46,421 bases of DNA from Eubacterium sp. (GTDB taxonomy: Bacteria; Bacillota; Clostridia; Lachnospirales; Lachnospiraceae), in NCBI GenBank assembly GCA_022764265.1, contig JALERO010000103.1:1-46421 (forward strand), read 5' to 3'. Made by a program: the position numbers and the translations under genes. Of the stretch, positions 27,289 through 37,019 are shown piece after piece. The notes below the pieces were generated by a model. The model made no database searches. It was not told where the DNA came from and worked only from the letters and a program-made list of their open reading frames with translations. The first letter of the stretch is position 1; every line of letters begins with the position of its first letter.

Positions 27289-29394
27289 GTGACGAAAAAA
27301 AGGAAAGTACCGAGACGTCTCACCACAGAAATGAGAGGGAAGTTGATTATCGTTTTTTTGGTTATCATTTTCCTCTTTTTACTATTAGTGGGACATCTTA
27401 TTTATTGGACAGTAAAAAAAGGAGATCAATATAAAACGATTGTGCTTGGACAGCAGAATCATGCCAGTTCAACCATAGCCTATGAGCGAGGCAAAATCTT
27501 TGACCGCAATGGAAATATCCTTGCGACAAATGAAAAGATATATACCTTGATTTTGGAACCCAAAAATATTTTGGACAAGAATAAGAATAAAAATAATAAT
27601 GAGACCTTTGAGGCAACGGTCGATGCGCTGTGTAAATATTTTGATTTTGATGAGAAAGATCTGAAAAAGACAATTCAGGGAAGTCCGGATTCTTATTATG
27701 TTGTTTATAAGAAAAATCTGACCTATGACGATGTAGAAGCATTTAAAGAATTTCTTGCCAAGGCAGATTTGTCATGGGATGAGAATACTCCTGCCAGAGA
27801 AAAAGCAGAAATTGAGGAAGCCAGAATAATCACCGGAGTCATGTTTGAGGAAGGATATAAACGAGTATATCCTTATGACAGTCTTGCCTGTCGTGTCCTT
27901 GGATTTACTTCTTCCGGTAATAAGGGAAACTGGGGAATAGAACAATATTATGATGATACATTGAATGGTACAAATGGAAGATCCTATTATTATTTTAACC
28001 AGGAATTGACGCAGGAACAGACGGTAAAAGAAGCAGAGAATGGAAATTCAGTCGTCAGTACTATTGATATGCAGATTCAGCAGATAATTGAAGAGAAAAT
28101 TGCAGAGTTTGATAAAGAAATCGGTAGTAAGATGACCAGCGTTCTTGTGATGAATCCACAAAATGGAGAAATCCTGGGCATGGCCAGTTCCAATCCGTAT
28201 AACCTCAATGATCCTATGGATGAATCGCAATTATTGAAATTGTTCTCCCAAAGTGAGATTGACGAAATGAAAACCTATACGGAAAAACTGGAAGTGGAAA
28301 AGAAGGAAGAGGATACTTCCACGGAAACCGGAGTAGATTTTTCGAAAAAAGAAACAACGGAAGAAGAGACCTCCACAGAAGAAGGTGAGGAAACCACGGA
28401 AGCCGAGGAGGAAGAAGATAAGAAAACGATTTACGATGGATTTTATGAGTTGTGGCGTAATTCGATCATCAGTGATACCTATGAACCGGGTTCCACATAC
28501 AAACCATTTACGGTGTCAGCCGGTTTGGAAAACGGAACCTTGACCGGCGAAGAAGCCTATTACTGTACCGGTTCTCTCACTGTCGGAAAGAGAAATATCG
28601 GATGTTCTCATGTTCACGAGAATATCAATCTGAAAAATGCTGTTGCAAAATCCTGTAACGTTGCCATGATGAATATCGCTTTTAATGAAGGAGCGGAAAG
28701 TTTTTATCAATATCAGAATCTGTTTGGCTTTGGCAGAAAGACCGGAATCGATCTGCCTGGTGAAGCGGACACCAGCAGTCTCGTATACAATGCGACCACC
28801 TGTGAAAACAGTGCGACTCTGGCAACCAATGCATTTGGACAGAATTTTAACTGTACAATGATCCAGATGGCTTCGGGATTTGCTTCCCTGATTAATGGGG
28901 GATATTATTATAAGCCGAGAGTGGTAAAGCAGGTTCAGAATGATTCCGGTGACGTGGTGGAAGAAATCGGTGCAGAAGTGCTCCGGGAAACCATATCAGA
29001 GGAGACTTCGGAGACAATTCGAAGTTATCTGGAAGAAACCGTGAAAAGCGGAACGGGAACAAAAGCACAGATTCCGGGTTATTCCATTGGCGGAAAAACC
29101 GGTACTGCCGAGAAAATCCCGAGAAATAAAGAAGATTACTACATATCATTCATGGGATTTGCACCGGTAGATAATCCTCAATTATTGATTTATGTTACCA
29201 TTGATGAACCAAATGTGGATAATCAGGCCAATGCGGCATTGGCGGTAAGTCTGGAAAAAGAATGTATGGAAGAAATCCTGAAAATCTGTGGCATCGAACC
29301 GACGGAAGAGCTGACAGAGGAACAGAAAGCAGCTCTTGAGGCAGAAAAAGAGGCAGAGACAGAAAAAGAAGCAGCAGAAGAAGAAAAACAGTAA
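27289..29394 (+). CDS. Class B penicillin-binding protein (FtsI/PBP2B-like)
   Basis: YEPGSTYKPF (SxxK), KSCNVAM (SxN), GGKTGTAEK (KTG); GTG start; N-terminal TM. Confidence 0.92.
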   Translation: MTKKRKVPRRLTTEMRGKLIIVFLVIIFLFLLLVGHLIYWTVKKGDQYKTIVLGQQNHASSTIAYERGKIFDRNGNILATNEKIYTLILEPKNILDKNKNKNNNETFEATVDALCKYFDFDEKDLKKTIQGSPDSYYVVYKKNLTYDDVEAFKEFLAKADLSWDENTPAREKAEIEEARIITGVMFEEGYKRVYPYDSLACRVLGFTSSGNKGNWGIEQYYDDTLNGTNGRSYYYFNQELTQEQTVKEAENGNSVVSTIDMQIQQIIEEKIAEFDKEIGSKMTSVLVMNPQNGEILGMASSNPYNLNDPMDESQLLKLFSQSEIDEMKTYTEKLEVEKKEEDTSTETGVDFSKKETTEEETSTEEGEETTEAEEEEDKKTIYDGFYELWRNSIISDTYEPGSTYKPFTVSAGLENGTLTGEEAYYCTGSLTVGKRNIGCSHVHENINLKNAVAKSCNVAMMNIAFNEGAESFYQYQNLFGFGRKTGIDLPGEADTSSLVYNATTCENSATLATNAFGQNFNCTMIQMASGFASLINGGYYYKPRVVKQVQNDSGDVVEEIGAEVLRETISEETSETIRSYLEETVKSGTGTKAQIPGYSIGGKTGTAEKIPRNKEDYYISFMGFAPVDNPQLLIYVTIDEPNVDNQANAALAVSLEKECMEEILKICGIEPTEELTEEQKAALEAEKEAETEKEAAEEEKQ

Positions 29395-29490
29395 CATGAT
29401 ATCGCAAGAATATATGAGCGAAAATTGCGTACACTGATAATAAAAGAAGATTTTGAGTGACTGATTTCTCGGTTGCTGCTTTGAAAAAAT

Positions 29491-31203
29491 ATGATCGAAA
29501 TCTATTTATTTCAGAAGAAAAAGTATTGGTTTGTCTTTGGATGCATTACTGTATTTCTGTTGGTTTTGACAGGGCGGCTCATTAATTTGATGATATTTGA
29601 CTCTGAAGATTTGAGTAAAAATGCCCTCAATGTGGAGCAAAGGGAGCGTTCCATCAAAGCTGCCAGAGGGATAATATATGACAGAAACGGTATTATCCTG
29701 GCAGACAATCAGCCTGTGTGCACCATATCAGTCATCTACAATCAGGTGAAAGAACCGGAGAAAGTTATCCGATTATTGTCCGGGAAATTGAATCTGGAGG
29801 AAGAGGAAGTCAGGAAAAAAGTAGAGAAGGTTTCTTCCAGAGAAAAAATAAAAAGCAATGTACCGAAAAAAATTGCAGATGAAATCAGAGAGGCTTCTCT
29901 GGATGGCATAAAAGTGGATGAGGATTATAAAAGATATTATCCTTTTGGTAACCTTGCATCTAAGGTGTTGGGATTTACCGGAGCAGATAATCAGGGGATT
30001 CTGGGACTGGAATCCCGCTACGAATCGGTGCTTAAGGGAAAGGATGGAACGATCTTAACCTTAACAGATTTTCGAGGAGTCGAGATTGAGACAGCTGCCG
30101 AGGAAAGAGTTGAACCCATTGCGGGCAATGATCTGTATTTGTCTCTGGACTACAATATTCAATGTTATGCCCAGCAGGCAGCTGAGAAAGTGATGAAAGA
30201 AAAAAATGCAAAAAGCGTTTCTGTCATATTGATGAATCCTCAAAATGGAGAGATTTATGCCATGGTCAATGTACCGGAATATAATCTCAATGAGCCCTAT
30301 GATCTGTTGGATGTCTACGCTTCGGTGGAGGGCAGTGAGAATGATAAGTTGAACAATATGTGGCGGAATCCTGTCATCAGTGATTCCTACGAGCCGGGAT
30401 CCACTTTTAAAATTGTCACGGCCACGGCGGCTTTGGAGGAAGGAAAGGTAACGCTAGAGGATACTTTTTCCTGTCCTGGATTTAAAATTGTGGAGGACAG
30501 AAAGATTCGCTGTCATAAGACCCAGGGGCATGGAACTGAGACTTTTAAAGAGGGTGTGATGAACTCCTGCAATCCGGTCTTTATGGAAATCGGTGCCAGA
30601 GTAGGTGCTGATGCGATGTTGAAATATTATCGAAAACTTGGTCTTTATGAGAAAACAGGGGTGGATCTTCCGGGAGAAGCCAATTCGATTATGCATAAAT
30701 TGGAAAAGATTGGGGCAGTGGAACTGGCAACAATGTCTTTTGGACAGTCGATTCAGATCACACCACTTCAATTGTTGAGAGCAGTCAGTGCCGCTGTCAA
30801 CGGAGGTAATCTGGTCACGCCGCATTTTGCAGTGCAATCAGAGAATTCTGTGACAAAAGAAGTAACGGAATATCAATATGAAACAGTAGAAGGAAGAGTT
30901 TCCGATAATACCTCGCAGACCATTCGGGAATTATTGGAAGCTGTGGTGGCAGAAGGAACGGGAAAAAAAGGTCAGGTAGAAGGCTATCGCGTCGGAGGCA
31001 AGACAGCTACCAGCGAAAAGCTGCCAAGACGGAACGGAAAATATATTTCATCTTTTTTGGGATTCGCTCCGGCAGATAATCCGAAAATAATCGGCCTGAT
31101 ACTCATAGATGAGCCTGAAGGAGTTTATTATGGAGGAACGGTTGCCGCTCCTGTTATGGCAGAAATTTTTCAAAATATCCTGCCGTATCTTGATAATCTC
31201 TGA
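29491..31203 (+). CDS. Second class B penicillin-binding protein (SpoVD/FtsI-like, no PASTA domain)
   Basis: YEPGSTFKIV (SxxK), NSCNPVF (SxN), GGKTATSEK at the KTG position; N-terminal TM. Confidence 0.9.
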   Translation: MIEIYLFQKKKYWFVFGCITVFLLVLTGRLINLMIFDSEDLSKNALNVEQRERSIKAARGIIYDRNGIILADNQPVCTISVIYNQVKEPEKVIRLLSGKLNLEEEEVRKKVEKVSSREKIKSNVPKKIADEIREASLDGIKVDEDYKRYYPFGNLASKVLGFTGADNQGILGLESRYESVLKGKDGTILTLTDFRGVEIETAAEERVEPIAGNDLYLSLDYNIQCYAQQAAEKVMKEKNAKSVSVILMNPQNGEIYAMVNVPEYNLNEPYDLLDVYASVEGSENDKLNNMWRNPVISDSYEPGSTFKIVTATAALEEGKVTLEDTFSCPGFKIVEDRKIRCHKTQGHGTETFKEGVMNSCNPVFMEIGARVGADAMLKYYRKLGLYEKTGVDLPGEANSIMHKLEKIGAVELATMSFGQSIQITPLQLLRAVSAAVNGGNLVTPHFAVQSENSVTKEVTEYQYETVEGRVSDNTSQTIRELLEAVVAEGTGKKGQVEGYRVGGKTATSEKLPRRNGKYISSFLGFAPADNPKIIGLILIDEPEGVYYGGTVAAPVMAEIFQNILPYLDNL

Positions 31204-31264
31204 AAAGAGGATTATACTGTGTTAGAATGTCTAGATTACTATGAGATAAAGTGGAGGTTAGATT

Positions 31265-32218
31265 ATGAATCATTCAATTGCAATACCGGCATTAATTGCA
31301 TTTTTTATTACGTTAATATTAGGACCTGGATTGATTAAATTTTTACATAGATTAAAATTTGGTCAGTTCATCAGAGAGGAAGGACCGGAATCTCATCTGA
31401 AGAAATCCGGAACGCCAACCATGGGAGGAATCCTTTTTCTGGTGGGAATTTTAGCAGGCTCTGCACTGTATATTTCCGATTATCCGAAGATTATCCCGAT
31501 TCTTTTCGTCACCCTTGGTTTTGGATTAATCGGATTTCTGGATGATTATATTAAGGTCGTAATGAAGAGAAATCTCGGTTTGACCCCGGCTCAGAAAATG
31601 TTTGGTCAGATTCTGATTACCGCAATATTTGCTTTCTATATGGTGAATTATTCCGGGCTGGGAACCGATGTGTTGATTCCATTTGGCAATGGAAAGATGC
31701 TGCATCTTGGTTTATTATATGTACCGGTTCTGTTTTTTGTTGTTCTGGGAACGGTCAACGGAGCCAATTTCACCGATGGCCTTGATGGTCTTGCATCCAG
31801 TGTCACAACACTGATCGCCGTATTTTTCACGGTCATTGCGGTGGCTGGAAAGACTGATGTTCATCCGGTAATCTGTGCAGTAATCGGAGCTTTACTGGGA
31901 TTTTTATGTTTCAATACTCATCCTGCAAAGGTGTTTATGGGAGACACAGGATCCCTTGCACTGGGTGGATTTGTTGTTTCAACAGCTTATATGCTTCAGA
32001 TTCCGCTGTTTATTCCAATTGTTGCTTTTATCTATTTTGTAGAAGTACTTTCTGTGATCATTCAGGTCACTTATTACAAAAGAACAAAGAAACGAATTTT
32101 CAAAATGGCACCGATTCATCATCATTTTGAGTTGTCCGGATGGCCGGAAACAAAAGTTGTGTCCATTTTTTCAATTGTGACAGCAGTCCTTTGTCTGATC
32201 GGAATGCTGGCTTACTAA
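31265..32218 (+). CDS. mraY: Phospho-N-acetylmuramoyl-pentapeptide-transferase
   Basis: KKSGTPTMGGILFL, FLDDYIKV, NFTDGLDGLA, FMGDTGSLALGG, APIHHHFELSGWPETKVV. Confidence 0.97.
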   Translation: MNHSIAIPALIAFFITLILGPGLIKFLHRLKFGQFIREEGPESHLKKSGTPTMGGILFLVGILAGSALYISDYPKIIPILFVTLGFGLIGFLDDYIKVVMKRNLGLTPAQKMFGQILITAIFAFYMVNYSGLGTDVLIPFGNGKMLHLGLLYVPVLFFVVLGTVNGANFTDGLDGLASSVTTLIAVFFTVIAVAGKTDVHPVICAVIGALLGFLCFNTHPAKVFMGDTGSLALGGFVVSTAYMLQIPLFIPIVAFIYFVEVLSVIIQVTYYKRTKKRIFKMAPIHHHFELSGWPETKVVSIFSIVTAVLCLIGMLAY

Positions 32219-32247
32219 TATGCGGAAGTGATTTTTTGGAGGAATTT

Positions 32248-33606
32248 ATGTTAAAAGGGAAAAAAATACTGATTGCGGGTGCCGGAATCAGCGGTGTGGG
32301 GGCTGCCAGGCTCCTGGGAGAAGCTGGTTTTGATGCTGCAATCTACGATGGAAATAAAGAATTGGATACAGAGGCAATAAAAAAGCAGATGCCGGATGGA
32401 ATGAACCTTTCCTTTGAATTGGGAGAGTTTCAGGATGCTGTTGCAGATGAATATGATATGTTGATTCTGAGTCCCGGTATATCCATTCATAAACCGGTTG
32501 CTAAAGCATTTTATGATAGAAATAAACCGGTATGGGGAGAAATTGAACTGGCTTATTATTTTGCCAGAGGTAAAATAGCTGCGATTACCGGCACCAATGG
32601 AAAAACAACTACAACAGCGCTGGTGGGTAATATTTTAAGCGCATATTATGATTCGGTGTATGTTGTTGGCAACATTGGAATTCCATTTACTTCTGTTGCC
32701 CTTGAAACAAAAGAAGACAGTGTGATTGCAGCCGAGATCAGCAGTTTTCAGCTGGAGACCACAGTGGATTTTAAACCGGCGGTCAGTGCCGTTCTTAATC
32801 TGACACCGGATCATCTGGATCGTCATGGATCAATGGAAGTCTATGGAGATACCAAATTATCCATTTCGAAAAATCAGACAAAAGAGGATGTGATCGTGTT
32901 AAATTATGATGACCCGATCACCAGAGAGATGGCAGACAAAACAACTGCCACTCCGGTGATGTTCAGCAGAAAAGAGATGCTCGCACAGGGAATCGTCTTG
33001 GATGGCAATACATTTACGATTCGTGATGGCGACAAAGAAATCCCGGTATGCACGACAGAAGAAATCAATCTTTTAGGTGGACACAATCATGAGAATATTC
33101 TTGCAGCCATTGGAATTACTTACTATATGGGAGTTCCTGTGGAGAGTATCCGAAAAGCCGTTATGGAATTCAAGGCTGTGGAACATCGTATTGAGTATGT
33201 GGATACCGTTGATGGTGTAGATTATTATAATGATTCCAAAGGAACCAATCCGGATGCCGCAATCAAGGGTATTCAGGCCATGGTGAAACCAACAATTTTG
33301 CTGGGAGGCGGCTATGACAAAAAAGCTTCCTATGATGAATGGATAGAATCCTTTGACGGTAAGGTAAAATGCCTGATCCTGATGGGAGCCACAGCAGAGG
33401 CAATCGGTGAGACAGCAAAGGCTCATGGATTTGAGGCAATCGTCTATGTGGATACATTTGAAGAAGCAATGAATGTTGCAAGACAAAAGGCAAGTCCGGG
33501 AGATGCCGTTCTTCTTTCACCGGCGTGTGCAAGCTGGGGGATGTTTAAAAATTATGAAGTAAGAGGTCAGGTATTTAAGGAAATCGTCCGATCATTCAAG
33601 GGGTGA
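32248..33606 (+). CDS. murD: UDP-N-acetylmuramoyl-L-alanine--D-glutamate ligase
   Basis: AITGTNGKTTTTALVGNIL, NLTPDHLDRHGSMEVY, LLSPACASWGMFKNYEVRGQVF. ATG 32248 with RBS preferred over 32140. Confidence 0.96.
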   Translation: MLKGKKILIAGAGISGVGAARLLGEAGFDAAIYDGNKELDTEAIKKQMPDGMNLSFELGEFQDAVADEYDMLILSPGISIHKPVAKAFYDRNKPVWGEIELAYYFARGKIAAITGTNGKTTTTALVGNILSAYYDSVYVVGNIGIPFTSVALETKEDSVIAAEISSFQLETTVDFKPAVSAVLNLTPDHLDRHGSMEVYGDTKLSISKNQTKEDVIVLNYDDPITREMADKTTATPVMFSRKEMLAQGIVLDGNTFTIRDGDKEIPVCTTEEINLLGGHNHENILAAIGITYYMGVPVESIRKAVMEFKAVEHRIEYVDTVDGVDYYNDSKGTNPDAAIKGIQAMVKPTILLGGGYDKKASYDEWIESFDGKVKCLILMGATAEAIGETAKAHGFEAIVYVDTFEEAMNVARQKASPGDAVLLSPACASWGMFKNYEVRGQVFKEIVRSFKG

Positions 33607-33611
33607 GATAA

Positions 33612-34787
33612 ATGGCTGTAAAAGCAAAAACACAGACCCGTTCTTCTGGAAGAACGACAAACCTTCGCAGTGACAGCCGCACAAAAATCGTGAGAAACCG
33701 CCCCCATGCAATGGATTATTCCATCGTTTTTCTGGTGCTGTTTCTTGTTGGCTTTGGACTGGTTATGATTTACAGTACCAGTTCCTACAAAGGAAGTTTG
33801 TATTTCAATGATGCGGCATACTGGCTGAAAAGGCAGGCACTTTTTGCCGGTGTCGGTGTGTGTGCCATGTTTTTTGTTGCAAAACTGGATTATCATATCT
33901 GGAAAAAGAAGCATTGGTTTCTTTATATTTACTACGGTGGGACCATTCTTTTGCTATTATTCACTCTGGTTTTTGCGGCAGTGACTCACGGTTCCAAACG
34001 CTGGATATCCATCGGGCCGATCAGCTTTCAGCCTTCTGAGATGGCTAAGGTGTCGCTGATATTGATTCTTGCCATGTACATAAGCAAAAATGTCAGGGAA
34101 CTCAGAACGACAAAAGGGATTATTAAGGCGTTTTTCCTGGCAGTGCCCATCATTGTTATTGTCGGGGTAGAGAATCTGAGTACCTGTATCATTTTGCTGG
34201 CAATCACAGTGATCATGATCTTTGTGTCTACAGATAAATGGGCACCGTTCCTTGCGGTTGGAGGAATTGGTGCAGCAGGACTTGCAGTTTTATTGGTGAC
34301 GCAGAGTTATCGAATGGATCGAATTTATACCTGGCTGAATCCGGCAGAATCTGAAAATGGATTGCAGACGATGCAGGGGCTTTACGCTATCGGTTCCGGA
34401 GGGCTTTTTGGAAAAGGGCTCGGACAAAGTATGCAGAAAATGGGATTCTTACCGGAAACCCATAATGATATGATTTTCTCCATCGTATGTGAAGAGCTGG
34501 GATTATTTGGTGCGATTTGTATTATTGTACTATATTTTGTATTGCTCTGGAGATTCATGGTAGTGGCAATCAATGCAGCAGACCTTTATGGATCCATGAT
34601 TGTCATTGGTGCCATTGCACATATTGGAATTCAGGTGTTTATCAATATTGGAGTTGTGACCAACACGATTCCGAATACAGGTATTCCGCTGCCATTCATT
34701 AGCTATGGGGGTACATCCATGTGTTTCCTTTTGGTTGAGATGGGGCTGGTGTTATCAGTGTCCAGGTTTATGAAGGTGAAGGATTAG
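33612..34787 (+). CDS. ftsW: FtsW/RodA/SpoVE-family glycosyltransferase (FtsW-like)
   Basis: Multi-TM; FQPSEMAKVSLIL, PETHNDMIFSIVCEELGLFGA, PFISYGGTSM. Confidence 0.92.
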   Translation: MAVKAKTQTRSSGRTTNLRSDSRTKIVRNRPHAMDYSIVFLVLFLVGFGLVMIYSTSSYKGSLYFNDAAYWLKRQALFAGVGVCAMFFVAKLDYHIWKKKHWFLYIYYGGTILLLLFTLVFAAVTHGSKRWISIGPISFQPSEMAKVSLILILAMYISKNVRELRTTKGIIKAFFLAVPIIVIVGVENLSTCIILLAITVIMIFVSTDKWAPFLAVGGIGAAGLAVLLVTQSYRMDRIYTWLNPAESENGLQTMQGLYAIGSGGLFGKGLGQSMQKMGFLPETHNDMIFSIVCEELGLFGAICIIVLYFVLLWRFMVVAINAADLYGSMIVIGAIAHIGIQVFINIGVVTNTIPNTGIPLPFISYGGTSMCFLLVEMGLVLSVSRFMKVKD

Positions 34788-34815
34788 TATTCTGGGTGGA
34801 AACAGGAGATGACCA

Positions 34816-35568
34816 ATGGAAAACAGAAATTTAAAACTCGTGAAAAATAAAAAACAAAAAAAAATAAATAAAGCGATTTTGTTCCTGTGCATTGCAGTCA
34901 TTTTGGGGACGGGAATCTATTTCCTGATCACAGATTTTTCCATTCAGAGTATTGAAGTAAAAGGGAACACCACTTATACAGATGGAGAGATTATAAACGC
35001 GATAAAGGAACAGGACTATGTGGGCAATACCCTTGTTATGATTGCCCAGAATCAGGTTTTTGGTCAGACTTATCTGCCTTTTATCGAAAACATTTCCATG
35101 GGATATGATAATTCACATGTCCTGAAGGTCAAAGTAAAAGAAAAACTACGTGCCGGTGTTTTTGAATATATGAATAAAAATGTTTACTTTAATTCAGAAG
35201 GGATTGCTTTAGAAAGCAGAAATCAGCTTTTTGAAGGAGTGCCGGTCGTAACAGGGGTAAGCTTTGATAAACTGGTTCTGGGAAAGCAGATTCCGGTCAA
35301 GGGAGATTATTTTAATACGATCATGAATATTACAAAAAAAATCTCTACCTACGGATTGGAAATCTCCGAGATTCATTTTGAAAATGAGGATGACATTACC
35401 CTTGTCTCGGGCAAGTTTGAGATTTATCTGGGAAGTTCCATGTATCTTGACGGGAAAATGTCAAAAATTTCAGGCATTTTGTCTTCTGTTTCAAAGGAAC
35501 ATAAAAAAGGTGTGATCGACATGCATCTGTATACCGATGAGAAAAATATAATCACTTACCACAAATAA
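34816..35568 (+). CDS. FtsQ/DivIB-type cell-division protein
   Basis: Single N-terminal TM then POTRA-like IEVKGNTTYTDGEIINAI; position between ftsW and ftsZ. Confidence 0.85.
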   Translation: MENRNLKLVKNKKQKKINKAILFLCIAVILGTGIYFLITDFSIQSIEVKGNTTYTDGEIINAIKEQDYVGNTLVMIAQNQVFGQTYLPFIENISMGYDNSHVLKVKVKEKLRAGVFEYMNKNVYFNSEGIALESRNQLFEGVPVVTGVSFDKLVLGKQIPVKGDYFNTIMNITKKISTYGLEISEIHFENEDDITLVSGKFEIYLGSSMYLDGKMSKISGILSSVSKEHKKGVIDMHLYTDEKNIITYHK

Positions 35569-35609
35569 CATGGAATTCACAAAAATTAATAAAAATCACA
35601 AATTTTTTG

Positions 35610-35638
35610 TTGATTATTTCTATAAAAAACCGTATTAT
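35610..35638 (+). promoter_or_regulatory. Candidate ftsZ promoter TTGATT-N17-TATTAT
   Basis: -35 at 35610-35615, -10 at 35633-35638. Confidence 0.5.
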
Positions 35639-35697
35639 ATACCTATAACTAAAATCAGGTGAATTATGCATTTACATAGAATAAGGAGGAGTAGACC

Positions 35698-36843
35698 TTG
35701 CTGGAAATTATGTCAAACGAAGAATTAGCACAAGCTAAAATCCTGGTGATCGGAGTCGGCGGAGCCGGTAACAACGCGGTAAACCGTATGGTGGATGAAG
35801 CGATTGAGGGAGTGGAACTGATTGGTATTAATACTGATAAACAGGCCCTTGATCTGTGTAAGGCCAATACTCGCGTACAGATCGGTGAGAAGCTGACAAA
35901 GGGACTTGGTGCGGGAGCGAAGCCTGAAATCGGTGCTGCTGCCGTAGAAGAGAATCGAGAGGAGATCACAGAACTTGTGAAAGAAGCCGATATGGTTTTT
36001 GTGACCTGTGGTATGGGTGGCGGAACCGGCACTGGTGCAGCTCCTGTTGTTGCTGAGATTGCGAAAGAACTGGGAATCCTTACAGTTGGTGTTGTGACGA
36101 AGCCTTTTATTTTTGAAGGTAAGCCAAGAATGAATAACGCCCTTATGGGGATTGAACGTTTGAAAGAAAATGTAGATACATTAATTATTATTCCGAATGA
36201 TAAATTATTGCAGATTTGTGATAAGCGTACATCCATCAAGGATGCATTTTGTAAGGCGGATGAAGTACTTCAGCAGGGTGTTCAGGGAATCACGGATTTG
36301 ATTTTCAAACCGGGTCTCATCAATCTTGACTTTGCAGATATTCAGACAGTTATGAGAGATAAGGGAATCGCTCATATCGGTATCGGTGTCGGAAACGGTG
36401 AAGACAAAGCTGTGGAAGCCATCAAGAAAGCTATGGAGAGTCCGCTTCTTGAGACAACTGTCAGCGGAGCTACAGATATCATTATCAACTTCTCCGGTGA
36501 TGTCGGAATTCAGGAAGTATATGAGGCAGTATCTTATCTGACAGAAGTTGCCGGTGATGAGGCGAATATCATCTTCGGTAATGTTGAGAGCGAGGATGTT
36601 CCGGAAGACGAAGTGAGTATTACAATTATTGCCACCGGCCTTCATGATGTGTCAGGCAGCGGTTCCGGAAGAGGAGGCCGTCAGATGGCAAAGAAACCGG
36701 AGAATGGACCGACTTACAGTGGTCAGTCTATCAAACCGGCAGCATCCAAACGTGTGATAGAACAGCAGGAAGCTCCGGCCCGTTCTTATGATAACGGTGA
36801 TATGGAGATTAAGATTCCGGAATTTCTTCAAAAAAGAAGATAG
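35698..36843 (+). CDS. ftsZ: Cell division protein FtsZ
   Basis: [32 protein letters not shown]-terminal [11 protein letters not shown]. Likely TTG start 9 nt after AAGGAGG, or ATG at 35710. Confidence 0.97.
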   Translation: MLEIMSNEELAQAKILVIGVGGAGNNAVNRMVDEAIEGVELIGINTDKQALDLCKANTRVQIGEKLTKGLGAGAKPEIGAAAVEENREEITELVKEADMVFVTCGMGGGTGTGAAPVVAEIAKELGILTVGVVTKPFIFEGKPRMNNALMGIERLKENVDTLIIIPNDKLLQICDKRTSIKDAFCKADEVLQQGVQGITDLIFKPGLINLDFADIQTVMRDKGIAHIGIGVGNGEDKAVEAIKKAMESPLLETTVSGATDIIINFSGDVGIQEVYEAVSYLTEVAGDEANIIFGNVESEDVPEDEVSITIIATGLHDVSGSGSGRGGRQMAKKPENGPTYSGQSIKPAASKRVIEQQEAPARSYDNGDMEIKIPEFLQKRR

Positions 36844-36882
36844 AATAATAAGGTGGTAATGCATTACTATTAGAATGTGTTT

Positions 36883-36932
36883 AAAAAGGTCGAAATTTTT
36901 AAGAGTCAGCTTTTATGTTTCGACCTTTTTTT
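36883..36932 (+). terminator. Rho-independent terminator after ftsZ
   Basis: AAAAAGGTCGAAA ... TTTCGACCTTTTTTT. Confidence 0.85.
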
Positions 36933-37019
36933 GCCCTTATTTTTTCTATAATAAAGCTACATCTTCATGAAGAAGGCGTGATCATATCAATACGATCGGG
37001 GAGATGTTCAGGGACAAAT

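Noticed and set aside
29182-29434. Phe/Leu-rich minus-strand ORFs with apparent TM segments
   Set aside because: Antisense of the acidic Glu/Lys tail of the PBP; low-complexity artefact.
35664-36239. 191-aa minus-strand ORF over ftsZ
   Set aside because: Ser/Pro/Thr-rich antisense of a conserved ftsZ GTPase domain; no RBS or homology signal.
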